Position numbers and translations under genes: made by a program. From positions 1-64,000 of the forward strand of contig CAMYKS010000012.1 of NCBI GenBank assembly GCA_947259115.1: a stretch of 64,000 nucleotides of DNA, written 5' to 3'. The notes beneath the pieces are model-generated. The model was not told the origin of the DNA. It did no database searches and saw only the letters and a program-made list of their open reading frames with translations. Within the stretch, counting starts at the first letter, position 1. Each line of letters starts with the position of its first letter. Origin of the DNA: an uncultured Desulfobulbaceae bacterium. GTDB taxonomy: Bacteria; Desulfobacterota; Desulfobulbia; Desulfobulbales; BM004. Shown in pieces: positions 26,683-35,087 of the stretch.

Positions 26683-29094
26683 TCACGAAGCCGATACATC
26701 CGTATAGCCTGCAGCCCATTTATTTTTGGGAAGTGCAAGGACAAGCAGAGCCGGGGCCAGGAAAAAGTCGGCCACCAGGGCCATGACTATGGTAAAACCG
26801 GTAATAAGGCCGAAGTTGGCCGTACTTTTCAACTCTGCATTCAGCAGGAAGAAGAAAGAAACGCCTAAAATAATGGTCGTGAACAGCATGGCTCTGCCGG
26901 TGGTCAGCATGGTCTGGCGCACCGCCTGGGAGACGTCGCCGGTGTGGTCGTAGTAGCGCCGGAAGTTATGAAAGTAGTGGATAGTGTCATCAACAGCTAG
27001 GCCGATGGTGATGCCGCCTACCATGATGGTGGAATAGTCCAGGGGGATGGAGGCAATTTTCATGAATCCGAGCCCCATGATGATGGGCAGCAGATTGGGG
27101 ACCATTGACAGCAGACCGATTCTTATGTTGCCGATTAAAAGGAGCATTAGTAGTGTAATGACTCCTGCGGCAATGATATAACTCCGGCCCATGGTGCGGA
27201 TGATCTGGGTAAAGGTGCGGCAGATGATGGCCGATATCCCGGTGATGGTTACCTCGGCCCTGCCGGCAAGCATGGTTTTGAAATCCTCTTCAAGCTCTTC
27301 GAGAATATCGGCATAAATTACTGCGTCAACCCACGGAACCATGATGGTTAAACGCGCTTTACTGAGCTGGAAATCGAGAAGTCGGTCCAAATCACTGACT
27401 GCGCTGTTCTGGAACAGCAGCAACTCCTGGGCCAGCAGGTTTTCATGTTCCGGTATCCGGTAGAACTCCTGCCTGCCTTCATGCAGGGCCCGGTTGATGT
27501 CCTTAATAATTTCAGCTACAGAACCGGCTTTGCCCGGAAACTGATCGCCGATCTTAATCCCTTCAGCGTGTTGCGCCATTCTCTCCATGGTCTCCATAAC
27601 AATGGGGTCATAGAGGCCGAACTCCCTGCCGGTGTCGATCATGACTTCAATGGCGATGGAACCTTTCATTTTTGCGTCAATGATCTCCACCGCTTTACGC
27701 ACCGGGTGATCTTCAGGCATATACAGCAGTGAATTATGGGAGAAACGAAGCTGCAGGGCCAGTAAAAGGGAAGCCGTAAGCAGGAGGGCGAAAACGGTGA
27801 CAATCCGGCGGGGTTGGCGTACGGCAAAATCGCCCATGGAGGTAAGCAGCAGGTCCAAACGTTTTACAGTCCCCTCGCTTTCTGCTACGTGCTTTACTTT
27901 TATCGGCGTGATGGATAGCAGTACGGGTAAGAGTACGAGGGAAAAGAACAGGGCCAGCATGACGCCAATGGCTGCAAATATACCCAGGTTGGCAACCGGG
28001 GCAATGCCGGCGCTGACAAAGGAGAAGAAGCCGGCTGCTGTGGTCAGGCTGGTCATGACCACGGCCAGGCCTGAATGTCCCAGAGCATAGGCAATTGCTT
28101 CTTCCTTTTTGCCCGTGCGGCCGTAATGCAGGTAGAAAACCGCCAGCAGGTGCACCGAGTCGCCGATACCGACCGCCAAGAGGATCGACGGCAGTATGGT
28201 GGTATTGATGGTGAAAGGAATACCGGCTGCAGCCATGAGTCCCAGGGTGCAGAAGAGCGAGATATTGACGATGATAAGCGGAATAATGACGCCGGAGACC
28301 CTGCGGAAAAGGACGGCCAGGACTATGAGGATGAGCAGGCCGGTCAGGGCGGTGAAACGGTTCAGGGTCTCCTGAGTCAGACGTTTTAAGGCTTCCTCCG
28401 CGGTAATAACCCCGCCCAGAAAAATGGGAAACTCAGGGGTCCGGTATCTGTTGCAAACAGCCTCCACTGCGTTGAGCAGTTCGGTGGTTTCCTCCTCACT
28501 GAGCCTCCTGCGCTTGGCTCCCTCTGATGTTTTCTCATATTGAAAGCGGACAGGCCTGATGGTTATAGTGGTGAAATCACCACCCTGTGATATCACTGCA
28601 TTGATATAAAGAGGATTGGCCAGCACCTTTTTTCTAAGTGCCAGGATGTCATTGTCGTCAGGCAAAGGCCCATGTAAAAGTTCTTCGATGAAAATCTCAT
28701 CTTCATTGCCCCATATGGATGTGGTGTTTACAAGACTCCGTACATCCTCAACATTATCAATTGACTCCAGTTCAGCATGAAGAGTGACCAATTTTGCCAG
28801 GAAGTCTTTTGCAAAGATCTCTCCCGGCTGCAGCAGGGCAATGATTGACTGGTCAGTACCGAATTGTTCACGGAATGTATTAAAATCAAGCAAGGCCGGG
28901 TCGTCAGGATGGAGGAGCCCTTCAGCCGAGGTATCGTATCTGATTTTGGGAAGCTGAATCAGCATGATGCCTGCCAGCAGGCAACAGAAGAAGAGCATAT
29001 ACCAGCGGCGTTTGCAGAGAAAGTGACCAAAAAGGATAAAGCCTTTTTCGAGGTTTCCCCGGATGTTAGCGAAAATGTTTCTTTGCTGCTCCAT
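26683..29094 (-). CDS. RND superfamily exporter, HAE3/MMPL type
   Basis: This inner-membrane transporter of about 803 residues has the two-fold MMPL/SSD architecture. Each half has one helix, a large periplasmic loop and a bundle of five helices. Conserved stretches are LLAVGIGDSVHLLAVFYLHY in the first half and VGGITIGLAVDDTIHYFHNF in the second, both carrying the TM4 acidic residues. HAE3 members export hydrophobic or lipid-like compounds (hopanoids are one example), but the substrate here is unknown. I prefer the ATG at 29094 (MEQQRN); a GTG at 29166 would add 24 residues. No membrane-fusion partner is adjacent. The stop codon lies inside a 17-bp repeat shared with 56.85 kb. Confidence 0.85.
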   Translation of the reverse strand: MEQQRNIFANIRGNLEKGFILFGHFLCKRRWYMLFFCCLLAGIMLIQLPKIRYDTSAEGLLHPDDPALLDFNTFREQFGTDQSIIALLQPGEIFAKDFLAKLVTLHAELESIDNVEDVRSLVNTTSIWGNEDEIFIEELLHGPLPDDNDILALRKKVLANPLYINAVISQGGDFTTITIRPVRFQYEKTSEGAKRRRLSEEETTELLNAVEAVCNRYRTPEFPIFLGGVITAEEALKRLTQETLNRFTALTGLLILIVLAVLFRRVSGVIIPLIIVNISLFCTLGLMAAAGIPFTINTTILPSILLAVGIGDSVHLLAVFYLHYGRTGKKEEAIAYALGHSGLAVVMTSLTTAAGFFSFVSAGIAPVANLGIFAAIGVMLALFFSLVLLPVLLSITPIKVKHVAESEGTVKRLDLLLTSMGDFAVRQPRRIVTVFALLLTASLLLALQLRFSHNSLLYMPEDHPVRKAVEIIDAKMKGSIAIEVMIDTGREFGLYDPIVMETMERMAQHAEGIKIGDQFPGKAGSVAEIIKDINRALHEGRQEFYRIPEHENLLAQELLLFQNSAVSDLDRLLDFQLSKARLTIMVPWVDAVIYADILEELEEDFKTMLAGRAEVTITGISAIICRTFTQIIRTMGRSYIIAAGVITLLMLLLIGNIRIGLLSMVPNLLPIIMGLGFMKIASIPLDYSTIMVGGITIGLAVDDTIHYFHNFRRYYDHTGDVSQAVRQTMLTTGRAMLFTTIILGVSFFFLLNAELKSTANFGLITGFTIVMALVADFFLAPALLVLALPKNKWAAGYTDVSAS

Positions 29095-29267
29095 ATCCCG
29101 GCTAGTTTGAGTTGGGTTTAATAATGAGGGTAATGGTGACCGCCGGAGCAAATACTGGAAAGACACATCAGCAGGAGGTCTATGGCGCCATTTTTAGCGC
29201 TGCAGATCATACCCAGATGATTTAAAATTCTCAATAAATTCCTCAGGATATGATAGCCGGAATAACA

Positions 29268-29302
29268 CGTAAAAGGGGGCAGCCTGAACTGCCCCCTTTA
29301 CC
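29268..29302 (-). terminator. Rho-independent terminator after the TPR gene
   Basis: A perfect 11-bp stem (aaagggggcag at 29272-29282 and its complement at 29289-29299) has a six-base loop and, on the minus strand, is followed by a short T-run. It lies 25 bp beyond the stop of the leftward TPR gene. Confidence 0.75.
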
Positions 29303-29326
29303 ATTATTCATTATAAATATGATTTA

Positions 29327-29881
29327 CTATTCAATCCACTTTTTCAGTTTTTTCACCTCGTCTTCATTCATAACAAGGGACCACGGTCCACGATCACCTT
29401 CCAGCAGCGCCATGCTCTTGCCGAAAAGAGTACGGTTTTCGCCGAACAGATTGGCGAAACCATCTACTTCCTTATTGGAGAAAACAATGGCCGTCTTCAG
29501 ATCCCTCAGGGACTCATCCGCAAGGTCTAGTTCAGCATAGGCCAGTCCGCGTGCAAAGAATGCAGCACCTCTCTCATGATTGGACGTGATTGAGGCAGAC
29601 AGGTCATCCACTGCATGGCGGAATTCACCCTTCATGAGATGAGCGATGCCGCGGTAGTAGAATGCCCTTTCGTTGTCTGCATTAATTTCCAGCACCCTGT
29701 TGAAATCATCAATGGACCTATCAAGTTCACCGATGTTCAGATACGCGGCCCCCCGGTTTAAATAAACAGTAACCGGGTTGCAGCCCTCTGCTTCGGCCTT
29801 GGTAAAGAGTTCTATGGATTCCTTGGGATGACCGGTTGCAAATCTTGATTTTGCTTCATTTAATAATTCGTTGCTTTTCAT
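29327..29881 (-). CDS. Tetratricopeptide repeat protein
   Basis: This soluble protein of about 184 residues is built from TPR units. Recognisable ones are ESIELFTKAEAEGCNPVTVYLNRGAAYLNI, DRSIDDFNRVLEINADNERAFYYRGIAHL and HAVDDLSASITSNHERGAAFFARGLAYA. The start at 29881 is set by an aaggaggt Shine-Dalgarno sequence nine bases upstream; a GTG three codons earlier overlaps it. A protein-interaction scaffold is the only role the sequence supports. It is monocistronic by appearance, with a terminator directly downstream. Confidence 0.85.
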   Translation of the reverse strand: MKSNELLNEAKSRFATGHPKESIELFTKAEAEGCNPVTVYLNRGAAYLNIGELDRSIDDFNRVLEINADNERAFYYRGIAHLMKGEFRHAVDDLSASITSNHERGAAFFARGLAYAELDLADESLRDLKTAIVFSNKEVDGFANLFGENRTLFGKSMALLEGDRGPWSLVMNEDEVKKLKKWIE

Positions 29882-30076
29882 AGTCGTCACCTCCTTCGCA
29901 TTTGCAAAGGTTTGTTTAATACAAATAAAATTATTTGCATCTTTATGGTTAGAATATAAGAACTATTCCCAGAAAGGCCAGAAGGCGAAGCTGGGCAGGA
30001 AGGTTTCAAGTGTATATAAGTGTCTGATAATATGTAAGAAGAAGCAAAATAAAATTAATATAAAGGAGTTATGTTA

Positions 30077-30589
30077 TCAGTTGATTTTGTGAAAAGCATC
30101 CTTTGGAGCACCACAGATGGGACATTTATCAGGAGGGTTGTTTGTACTTAAATACCCGCAAAAGGTGCAGACAAAATAGTCGGCATCCTTTTCAACCTTA
30201 ACATCGGATTTTTCCGGGGTGTAGAAGGAACGCAGCCTGGTTTCCGCGGCCCGCAGCTGCGTCAGTGCATGCAGCAGGGCCGGTCTTTCATCAGTTCCAC
30301 TGGCAATGAGCTCTGCATAGTTCTCCAGTATAGCCGGCATCTCATCTTCAAAAATCGTTGTCAGATATGCATCAGATGTGTCAATTTTGCCGATGAGACT
30401 GTTGAAAAGGCGGCGGGCCTGCACGGTCTCAGATGCGGACATGGCCCGCAGGAAGCTGGCAACCTCGGGCCTACCTTTCATGGATGCTTTACGGGAGTAA
30501 GCTTTTTTCCGGGCTGCACTTCTTGACAGTTGTGCAAAGGCGAGAGCCAGCTTCTGCGCGGTTTTTGTCTCAGACATGTTTTTTGCCAT
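30077..30589 (-). CDS. Rubrerythrin-like protein with degenerate diiron site and intact rubredoxin domain
   Basis: This 170-residue protein has a four-helix erythrin-like part (about 1-125) and a C-terminal rubredoxin-type FeS4 domain with CTFCGY and CPICGAP, all four cysteines present. Aligned by eye to canonical rubrerythrin, several diiron ligands are replaced: the first-helix Glu by Leu (FAQLSRSA), His of ExxH by Gln (SETVQA), the second Glu of EHHE by Met, and the last His by Leu (AAETRL). Peroxidase activity through a diiron centre is therefore doubtful. It starts three bases after the stop of the intradiol dioxygenase gene, so the two form an operon. A role in electron transfer or redox sensing is an inference. 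Confidence 0.82.
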   Translation of the reverse strand: MAKNMSETKTAQKLALAFAQLSRSAARKKAYSRKASMKGRPEVASFLRAMSASETVQARRLFNSLIGKIDTSDAYLTTIFEDEMPAILENYAELIASGTDERPALLHALTQLRAAETRLRSFYTPEKSDVKVEKDADYFVCTFCGYLSTNNPPDKCPICGAPKDAFHKIN

Positions 30590-30592
30590 GGC

Positions 30593-31204
30593 TTAAAGAA
30601 CTATCCTGAAAAATGCTGCAAACTCTCCGTTTTTGGTCGGTTTCAAGTCAATGGTCTGCAACTTGATTTGCGGCGTCATCGAGGGCATCCTGCTACCTTG
30701 ATTCTGCTCCCTGAAATAGATCTGGCTTGTAAGAATTACCTTGCCATCCTGCAAAACCTTGTAATGGATATGCGCCGGCCGCGGATTGTAGGCGGCAGGC
30801 ACAACAGTCTTGAAGAAGAAAGTGCCGTCAGCACCTGTTGTTGCCGCACCCCAGTATTGAAAATTGGGGTCTCTTTCTCCCGGAGTGGAGTCTCCCGGAT
30901 GTTTGTATCTGCCCTGGGGGTCGGTCTGCCAGATCTCAATGATACGATTTGCTTGGGCTTCTCCCCCGGTGTTGACAACTACACCGGACAGGTTAAGTAT
31001 CTCACCTTTGGCAACTCCCGTCTGGCCTTTAACATGTACCAGGTCGTTGTCGATATCCTGCTGTTTGGTGACCGGGTAGAAAGGCCCTTCATAATCTGCA
31101 GGGGTCTTTGATAGCGTTTCTGCTGCACTGGCAGTGAGGGTTATGAAAAATAAAGCAGTCTGCAGGAGAACCGCAATTGTTTTTGACTTATTATGAATCT
31201 TCAT
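30593..31204 (-). CDS. Exported intradiol ring-cleavage dioxygenase-like protein
   Basis: This 203-residue protein has an N-terminal signal peptide (about 1-28, ending SASAAE or nearby). A single dioxygenase_C domain follows: GPFYPV, LNLSGVVVNTGG, IEIWQTDPQGRYKHPGD, FQYWGAATTGADGTFFFKTVVPAAY and RPAHIHYKV. The two Tyr and two His expected for the non-haem Fe3+ site are present. Extracytoplasmic members occur in many bacteria with unknown substrates. An O2-using enzyme in an apparently anaerobic host is curious, so it may serve oxygen or phenolic detoxification. It is immediately followed by the rubrerythrin-like gene. Confidence 0.85.
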   Translation of the reverse strand: MKIHNKSKTIAVLLQTALFFITLTASAAETLSKTPADYEGPFYPVTKQQDIDNDLVHVKGQTGVAKGEILNLSGVVVNTGGEAQANRIIEIWQTDPQGRYKHPGDSTPGERDPNFQYWGAATTGADGTFFFKTVVPAAYNPRPAHIHYKVLQDGKVILTSQIYFREQNQGSRMPSMTPQIKLQTIDLKPTKNGEFAAFFRIVL

Positions 31205-31308
31205 GGGTGATTCCTAAAAATATTTGCTGTAGTTTTTAATGTTATATACAGAGACTATAGTAACGTTTGCGAAAAATTCCACATGGGCGGGAAAGATAGA
31301 TTAAGCGT

Positions 31309-31638
31309 TTATTTTTTCGGCAAGGACCCGGCAAATGAAATTCCACGGTCAACCCAGGATGCTAAATCCTTTTTCGAGTCATGTCCTTTTGCGCACACCA
31401 TAACCCACCCCTTCATGGCCCTGCCCGAAATATCAAATTTTCTGCTATGGGGGAGGGCAAGCGCATCTTCATACCCTTCAGGCCCCACACGGACAATGAG
31501 ATCATTATTTAAAATTCCGCAGGCCATGTTGCCGTGCAGAAGAAAAGCTACACCGCCGAACATATTTTTATCTTCTATGCCTGAGGTTTGCTGCAGCAGA
31601 GCCCTGACCCTTTGTTCCAGTTGTTCATCGTAGGCCAT
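31309..31638 (-). CDS. TfoX N-terminal domain protein
   Basis: This single-domain protein of about 109 residues has the motif pattern DKNMFGGVAFLLHGNMACGI and LIVRVGP followed by FDISGRAMKGWVMV. The ATG at 31638 (MAYDEQ) is the natural domain start; the open frame upstream is not protein-like. In gammaproteobacteria the TfoX N-domain belongs to a competence regulator, but stand-alone copies such as this are common and uncharacterised. The TfoX C-domain is missing. It is transcribed divergently from the DUF4079-like gene. Confidence 0.82.
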   Translation of the reverse strand: MAYDEQLEQRVRALLQQTSGIEDKNMFGGVAFLLHGNMACGILNNDLIVRVGPEGYEDALALPHSRKFDISGRAMKGWVMVCAKGHDSKKDLASWVDRGISFAGSLPKK

Positions 31639-31774
31639 CTGTTCATATTCTCCCCAAGGAAGTGACAGGCACTCGTTAATAATCGGCCTTGCAATCAGTG
31701 AAGCAATGTATAAAGTTAGAAATATACCCGAGCAGTTGGAAGAAGAAAAGTAAAGGATTTTGGAGGGCTCCACT

Positions 31775-32209
31775 ATGACGCTTATCCTCAGTATACATCC
31801 CGCTGCCCAGCTTTTTGCTATTCTGCTGGCCTTATACGCTGCCTACCTGGGATTCCAGCGGGCTCAAAGCCTGCATTTTAATAAATCTGCCAGGTTTCTC
31901 CGGGAGCGCCACGTTATTGCAGGCACAATCGCCCTTATCTCCATGCTTGGCGGTATCGCAGCAGGTTTCATCATGGTCAACCGCTACCTCCTTAACCCTG
32001 ACATGGGGCTGCATGAAACAGTTGCCATGGTACTGTTGCCCCTTGGGGTATTCGGCCTTTTTTCCGGCTTTTTCATTTACCTCAATCCAAAGCCGCGCAA
32101 ATTCCTTCCCGCCATTCATGGTATTAACAATCTGCTGATTCTTTTGCTGGCCATGGTGCAGATCGTCACAGGCATAAAGGTGTACCTGCGTTATGTGCTG
32201 AACTGGTAA
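31775..32209 (+). CDS. DUF4079-like four-helix membrane protein
   Basis: This protein of about 144 residues has four TM helices (about 8-26, 46-66, 80-100 and 115-135). Its histidines sit near helix ends (SIHPAAQ, RERHVIAG, GLHETVA, AIHGINN), a pattern of cytochrome b561/DUF4079-type proteins that could bind haem. The start at 31775 has GGAGG nine bases upstream. The partners and function are unknown. The family assignment is from pattern memory and is moderate. Confidence 0.72.
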   Translation: MTLILSIHPAAQLFAILLALYAAYLGFQRAQSLHFNKSARFLRERHVIAGTIALISMLGGIAAGFIMVNRYLLNPDMGLHETVAMVLLPLGVFGLFSGFFIYLNPKPRKFLPAIHGINNLLILLLAMVQIVTGIKVYLRYVLNW

Positions 32210-32291
32210 ATGGAGGCCCGGCACGCCTGCTGTGGCCCGATTGCAGAATTCCTGTTTGAACCTTTGGGGATAAGAGATGGAAGCATGTCCA

Positions 32292-33257
32292 CTACCGGGT
32301 AAACGGACTCTGGATTTCCTCATTTTCGTCCGTACATTCCACCTCGATGGCGCATTCCCCTTCCTGCGCATCAAATAGATTCATGCCAGCCGGCTCTTCA
32401 AACAGAGGTGCGTCAGTTGACGTTCCCTGCTCCTGGCGGAAACAGGCCTGGCTTATAAAGCGGATAATGCTTTCTTCACCCTTGATAAATGTAAGACCAT
32501 CGGTGTTTTGCACAAGCAGAACCGGGATTGTGGTTATGTCCAGCATGGAGAGAACTATGCGGTTCAAGGAGGAACTGTATGACTTGGAGTATTCCAGCCC
32601 GGCAATGTCCAGGGTCTGGTTTTTATCAATCGGGTTGAAATGAAACTCGCAGCTGTTACAGTTTTTTAGGACCTTGAGAACATTTTTGCAATGGGGGCAG
32701 TCAGCTGAAAAAAAGAAGTAAAGTTTTTTGGCCGGGGCAGTACATTTTTTAAATGCATATGTGCCGGAGGCAAGGGTCTCGTTTTTAAGGACGAGCAACG
32801 AAGCAGGACTGAAATTAAGGACTGCAAAGGATGCAATAACAGCACCAAACAGCAGTAGGCCGAAGCCTATCTGTTTCCAACCGTAGAGTATGTTGAGTAG
32901 AACTATAATGGAGAAGATAATGAGGCAGTAGGAGCAAAAAGTCTGGATTATAAAAAATTGATAGCTTACGAGGACGCCCTCAACAACCAGTCCCAGTGAC
33001 AACAAGAGGCGAGGTGTGGCAAAAAAACTGTCCTTTTGCATGGACCAACGGCAGGCCCCAAAAAGCGCCATAAAGTAAAGCAGTCCGGCAAGATTTATGT
33101 AGAGGGGCGGAATGGTGGTTAGCTTTTCAACGACACTGCAGCCATCATTCAGACAGAAGGCTTCGCCCTTGGAAAGGATAATTGCTATCTGCAGGGCTAT
33201 GCAAGCGCCTGCCAGCAGTGAAATCCATTGGATAATCTTGTCTCGTTTCCCTGACAT
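32292..33257 (-). CDS. VKOR-thioredoxin fusion protein (disulfide-bond formation)
   Basis: This 321-residue protein begins with a vitamin K epoxide reductase-type domain of about five helices. It carries the loop cysteines CLNDGCSVV (about residues 35-43) and the quinone-side CxxC FCSYC (about 108-112). A TM linker joins it to a thioredoxin-like domain with CPHC (about 188-191) and a cis-Pro region TTIPVLLVQ. VKOR-Trx fusions replace DsbB/DsbA in many bacteria, taking electrons from periplasmic cysteines to quinone. All key cysteines are present. The C-terminal 45 residues are acidic and probably disordered. Confidence 0.87.
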   Translation of the reverse strand: MSGKRDKIIQWISLLAGACIALQIAIILSKGEAFCLNDGCSVVEKLTTIPPLYINLAGLLYFMALFGACRWSMQKDSFFATPRLLLSLGLVVEGVLVSYQFFIIQTFCSYCLIIFSIIVLLNILYGWKQIGFGLLLFGAVIASFAVLNFSPASLLVLKNETLASGTYAFKKCTAPAKKLYFFFSADCPHCKNVLKVLKNCNSCEFHFNPIDKNQTLDIAGLEYSKSYSSSLNRIVLSMLDITTIPVLLVQNTDGLTFIKGEESIIRFISQACFRQEQGTSTDAPLFEEPAGMNLFDAQEGECAIEVECTDENEEIQSPFTR

Positions 33258-33420
33258 TGAACAAATTCTGTGAAGAAAATAATGCCTTTAAGTTCTGTGC
33301 AGGATGGCATTACGGAATGCCATGCGATACCAGTTCATGATTTGCGAAGCTATAATGCTTCCATGGAGTCAATTTGTCAAATAGAAAATTATAATGCAAA
33401 ACGTGGAAGTTATAGTTTTT

Positions 33421-34008
33421 TCAGAAATACGTTGCAACAGTTTCTCGGACTTCCTCCAGCCACTTTTTTCTTTGGAGTTCAGTGCTCGTTACCATGATGG
33501 TAAAGGTGCGGCGGTAAAAGTTTTTCACCCCGCAGAGATCAAATATGCAGTTTTTCCAGATTGCTTCAAGGGGATCGCCGAACACCCTGTTTTCTCTTTC
33601 AGTTTCAGTATTCGAAGTATTAAAGATCAGTGCCTGTTCAGCTCTCAGTAAACCGTTTGGTATTCCCTCACCCTTGTCTTCCTCAATGAACTCATAGGCC
33701 ACACCCGGACGGAGGACCCTGTCGATCCATCCTTTTAAAATTGCCGGTGGCTGCCCCCACCAGTTGGGATGAATGATGACAATACCTTCAGCTCTGATAA
33801 TTTCACTGCAATGCTTTTCTATTTCCGCGGGCAGGGAAATATACCTGGAGAATTCATTCGTGGGAAGTATCGGATCAAATTTTTCTGCATGCAGATCATG
33901 GAAAAAAATTTCATGACCGCTTTTTTTGAGCTGTCCTGCCACAGTGTCTGCTATGGCATGGTTAAAGCTCTCCTTATCCGGGTGCGCAAGTATGACTGAT
34001 ATACTCAT
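33421..34008 (-). CDS. NAD(P)H-dependent quinone reductase-like flavoprotein
   Basis: This 195-residue flavodoxin-like protein of the NQO1/KefF family has the N-terminal strand SVILAHPDKESFNHAIA, HDLHAEKFDPIL, IHPNWWGQPPAILKGWIDRVL and the FMN/FAD loop FNTSNTETERE. Two-electron reduction of quinones or electrophiles is the usual activity. No signal peptide. It lies upstream of VKOR-Trx in the same direction but about 160 bp away, so co-transcription is uncertain. Confidence 0.85.
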   Translation of the reverse strand: MSISVILAHPDKESFNHAIADTVAGQLKKSGHEIFFHDLHAEKFDPILPTNEFSRYISLPAEIEKHCSEIIRAEGIVIIHPNWWGQPPAILKGWIDRVLRPGVAYEFIEEDKGEGIPNGLLRAEQALIFNTSNTETERENRVFGDPLEAIWKNCIFDLCGVKNFYRRTFTIMVTSTELQRKKWLEEVRETVATYF

Positions 34009-34125
34009 AAGCGTTTCTCTTTCAGTTTAAGGCAGAAGTGACTTTCCTTCCAACACTGTCCTTTATGTAATCAGAATAATGACTGTGTAATTATGCGACA
34101 TGTATCGGGCGGATATTATAAATCT

Positions 34126-34827
34126 TTAAGCCCACCAGGGTCGGACCCGGCAGGGGGCTGCTGCCCCATAAGAGTGGTAGAACTTTCTCGTTGTTGGTGC
34201 CTTGAAGCCGTCGAAATCCCTGTAATTATTGCAAATGTGGGCGGCGTGCGCCCAATGACCAACCACTTCAGCGGTGTAATCAATGCGCCGCAGATGGCGG
34301 TTGTCATCGAAGTAGAATATCTGCTTCCTGCAATGGACCGGCACATCGTCCGGGAATGTCACGGAGAGCTTTACCCATGCCTGAGGTGTGCCAGGTCCTG
34401 ATTCAAGCACTGCGATTTGAAACCCTTCACGCAGAAAGAGAAACGGTGTGACAAGGTAGTTCCATGTTGCGTATCCGCCGAAGTTGATAAAATCGAGGGC
34501 ATCCCAATACATAAAATGCCTGAGTCCTTTGAATGCGGAGCGGGGTTGGAGACGTTGTGCCACAATTTTTCCGTTATTGTCCAGGAAGCGTACTTCATCA
34601 TTGCCAATGAGTTCACCGGTTAACCCAGGGGAGGGAAAATCCTGAAAGATAAGGTGTGTTGTAAGAGTCTTGGCTGTAACCTTGACATGGTTAAGCACAG
34701 GCCGCCGCTTAATGGTGAACAGGAAACCCCAGGTAGAGATGTCGGCTTCGATGGCATCTAGATTCTTCCACAGTGATTGATCGCCGTGGGCATCAATTAT
34801 TTGGAGTAAGATATCCTGATGTGTCAT
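34126..34827 (-). CDS. Conserved hypothetical protein, 3' end probably frameshifted
   Basis: This 233-residue soluble protein has a layout I recall from a conserved hypothetical family common in actinobacteria: LWKNLDAIEADIS near the start, TTHLIFQDFPSPGLTGEL, YWDALDFINFGGYATWNYL and DYTAEVVGHWAHAAHICNNYRDFDG. The reading frame ends in an atypical RVRPWWA. A one-base change of frame near 34180 would instead give LPLLWGSSPLPGPTLVG and stop at 34091, which fits the family better. The function is unknown. A lipocalin-like or LolA-like ligand-binding fold is possible but unproven. Confidence 0.7.
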   Translation of the reverse strand: MTHQDILLQIIDAHGDQSLWKNLDAIEADISTWGFLFTIKRRPVLNHVKVTAKTLTTHLIFQDFPSPGLTGELIGNDEVRFLDNNGKIVAQRLQPRSAFKGLRHFMYWDALDFINFGGYATWNYLVTPFLFLREGFQIAVLESGPGTPQAWVKLSVTFPDDVPVHCRKQIFYFDDNRHLRRIDYTAEVVGHWAHAAHICNNYRDFDGFKAPTTRKFYHSYGAAAPCRVRPWWA

Positions 34828-35087
34828 GAAATATCATTATACTAGTTTGACTAAGCGTAGCTGCCTTAGATAGGCTTAACGAAAAAGCGCTGAAAGCTGT
34901 AAACCCGGGCTTCCTGTATCGTGAGTTGCCACGGCCTCTGACACAAAAGCATAATTTCTCTAAATTTAGGCTCTGAAATTTTACTGCACTTACTAATAAC
35001 GATTTATTACTGGCCTATCAGAATCCTGATACAAAAATATCGTATTTTACTTCCGAATACCCTATGTTATTTTTTGATGTGTTATCT

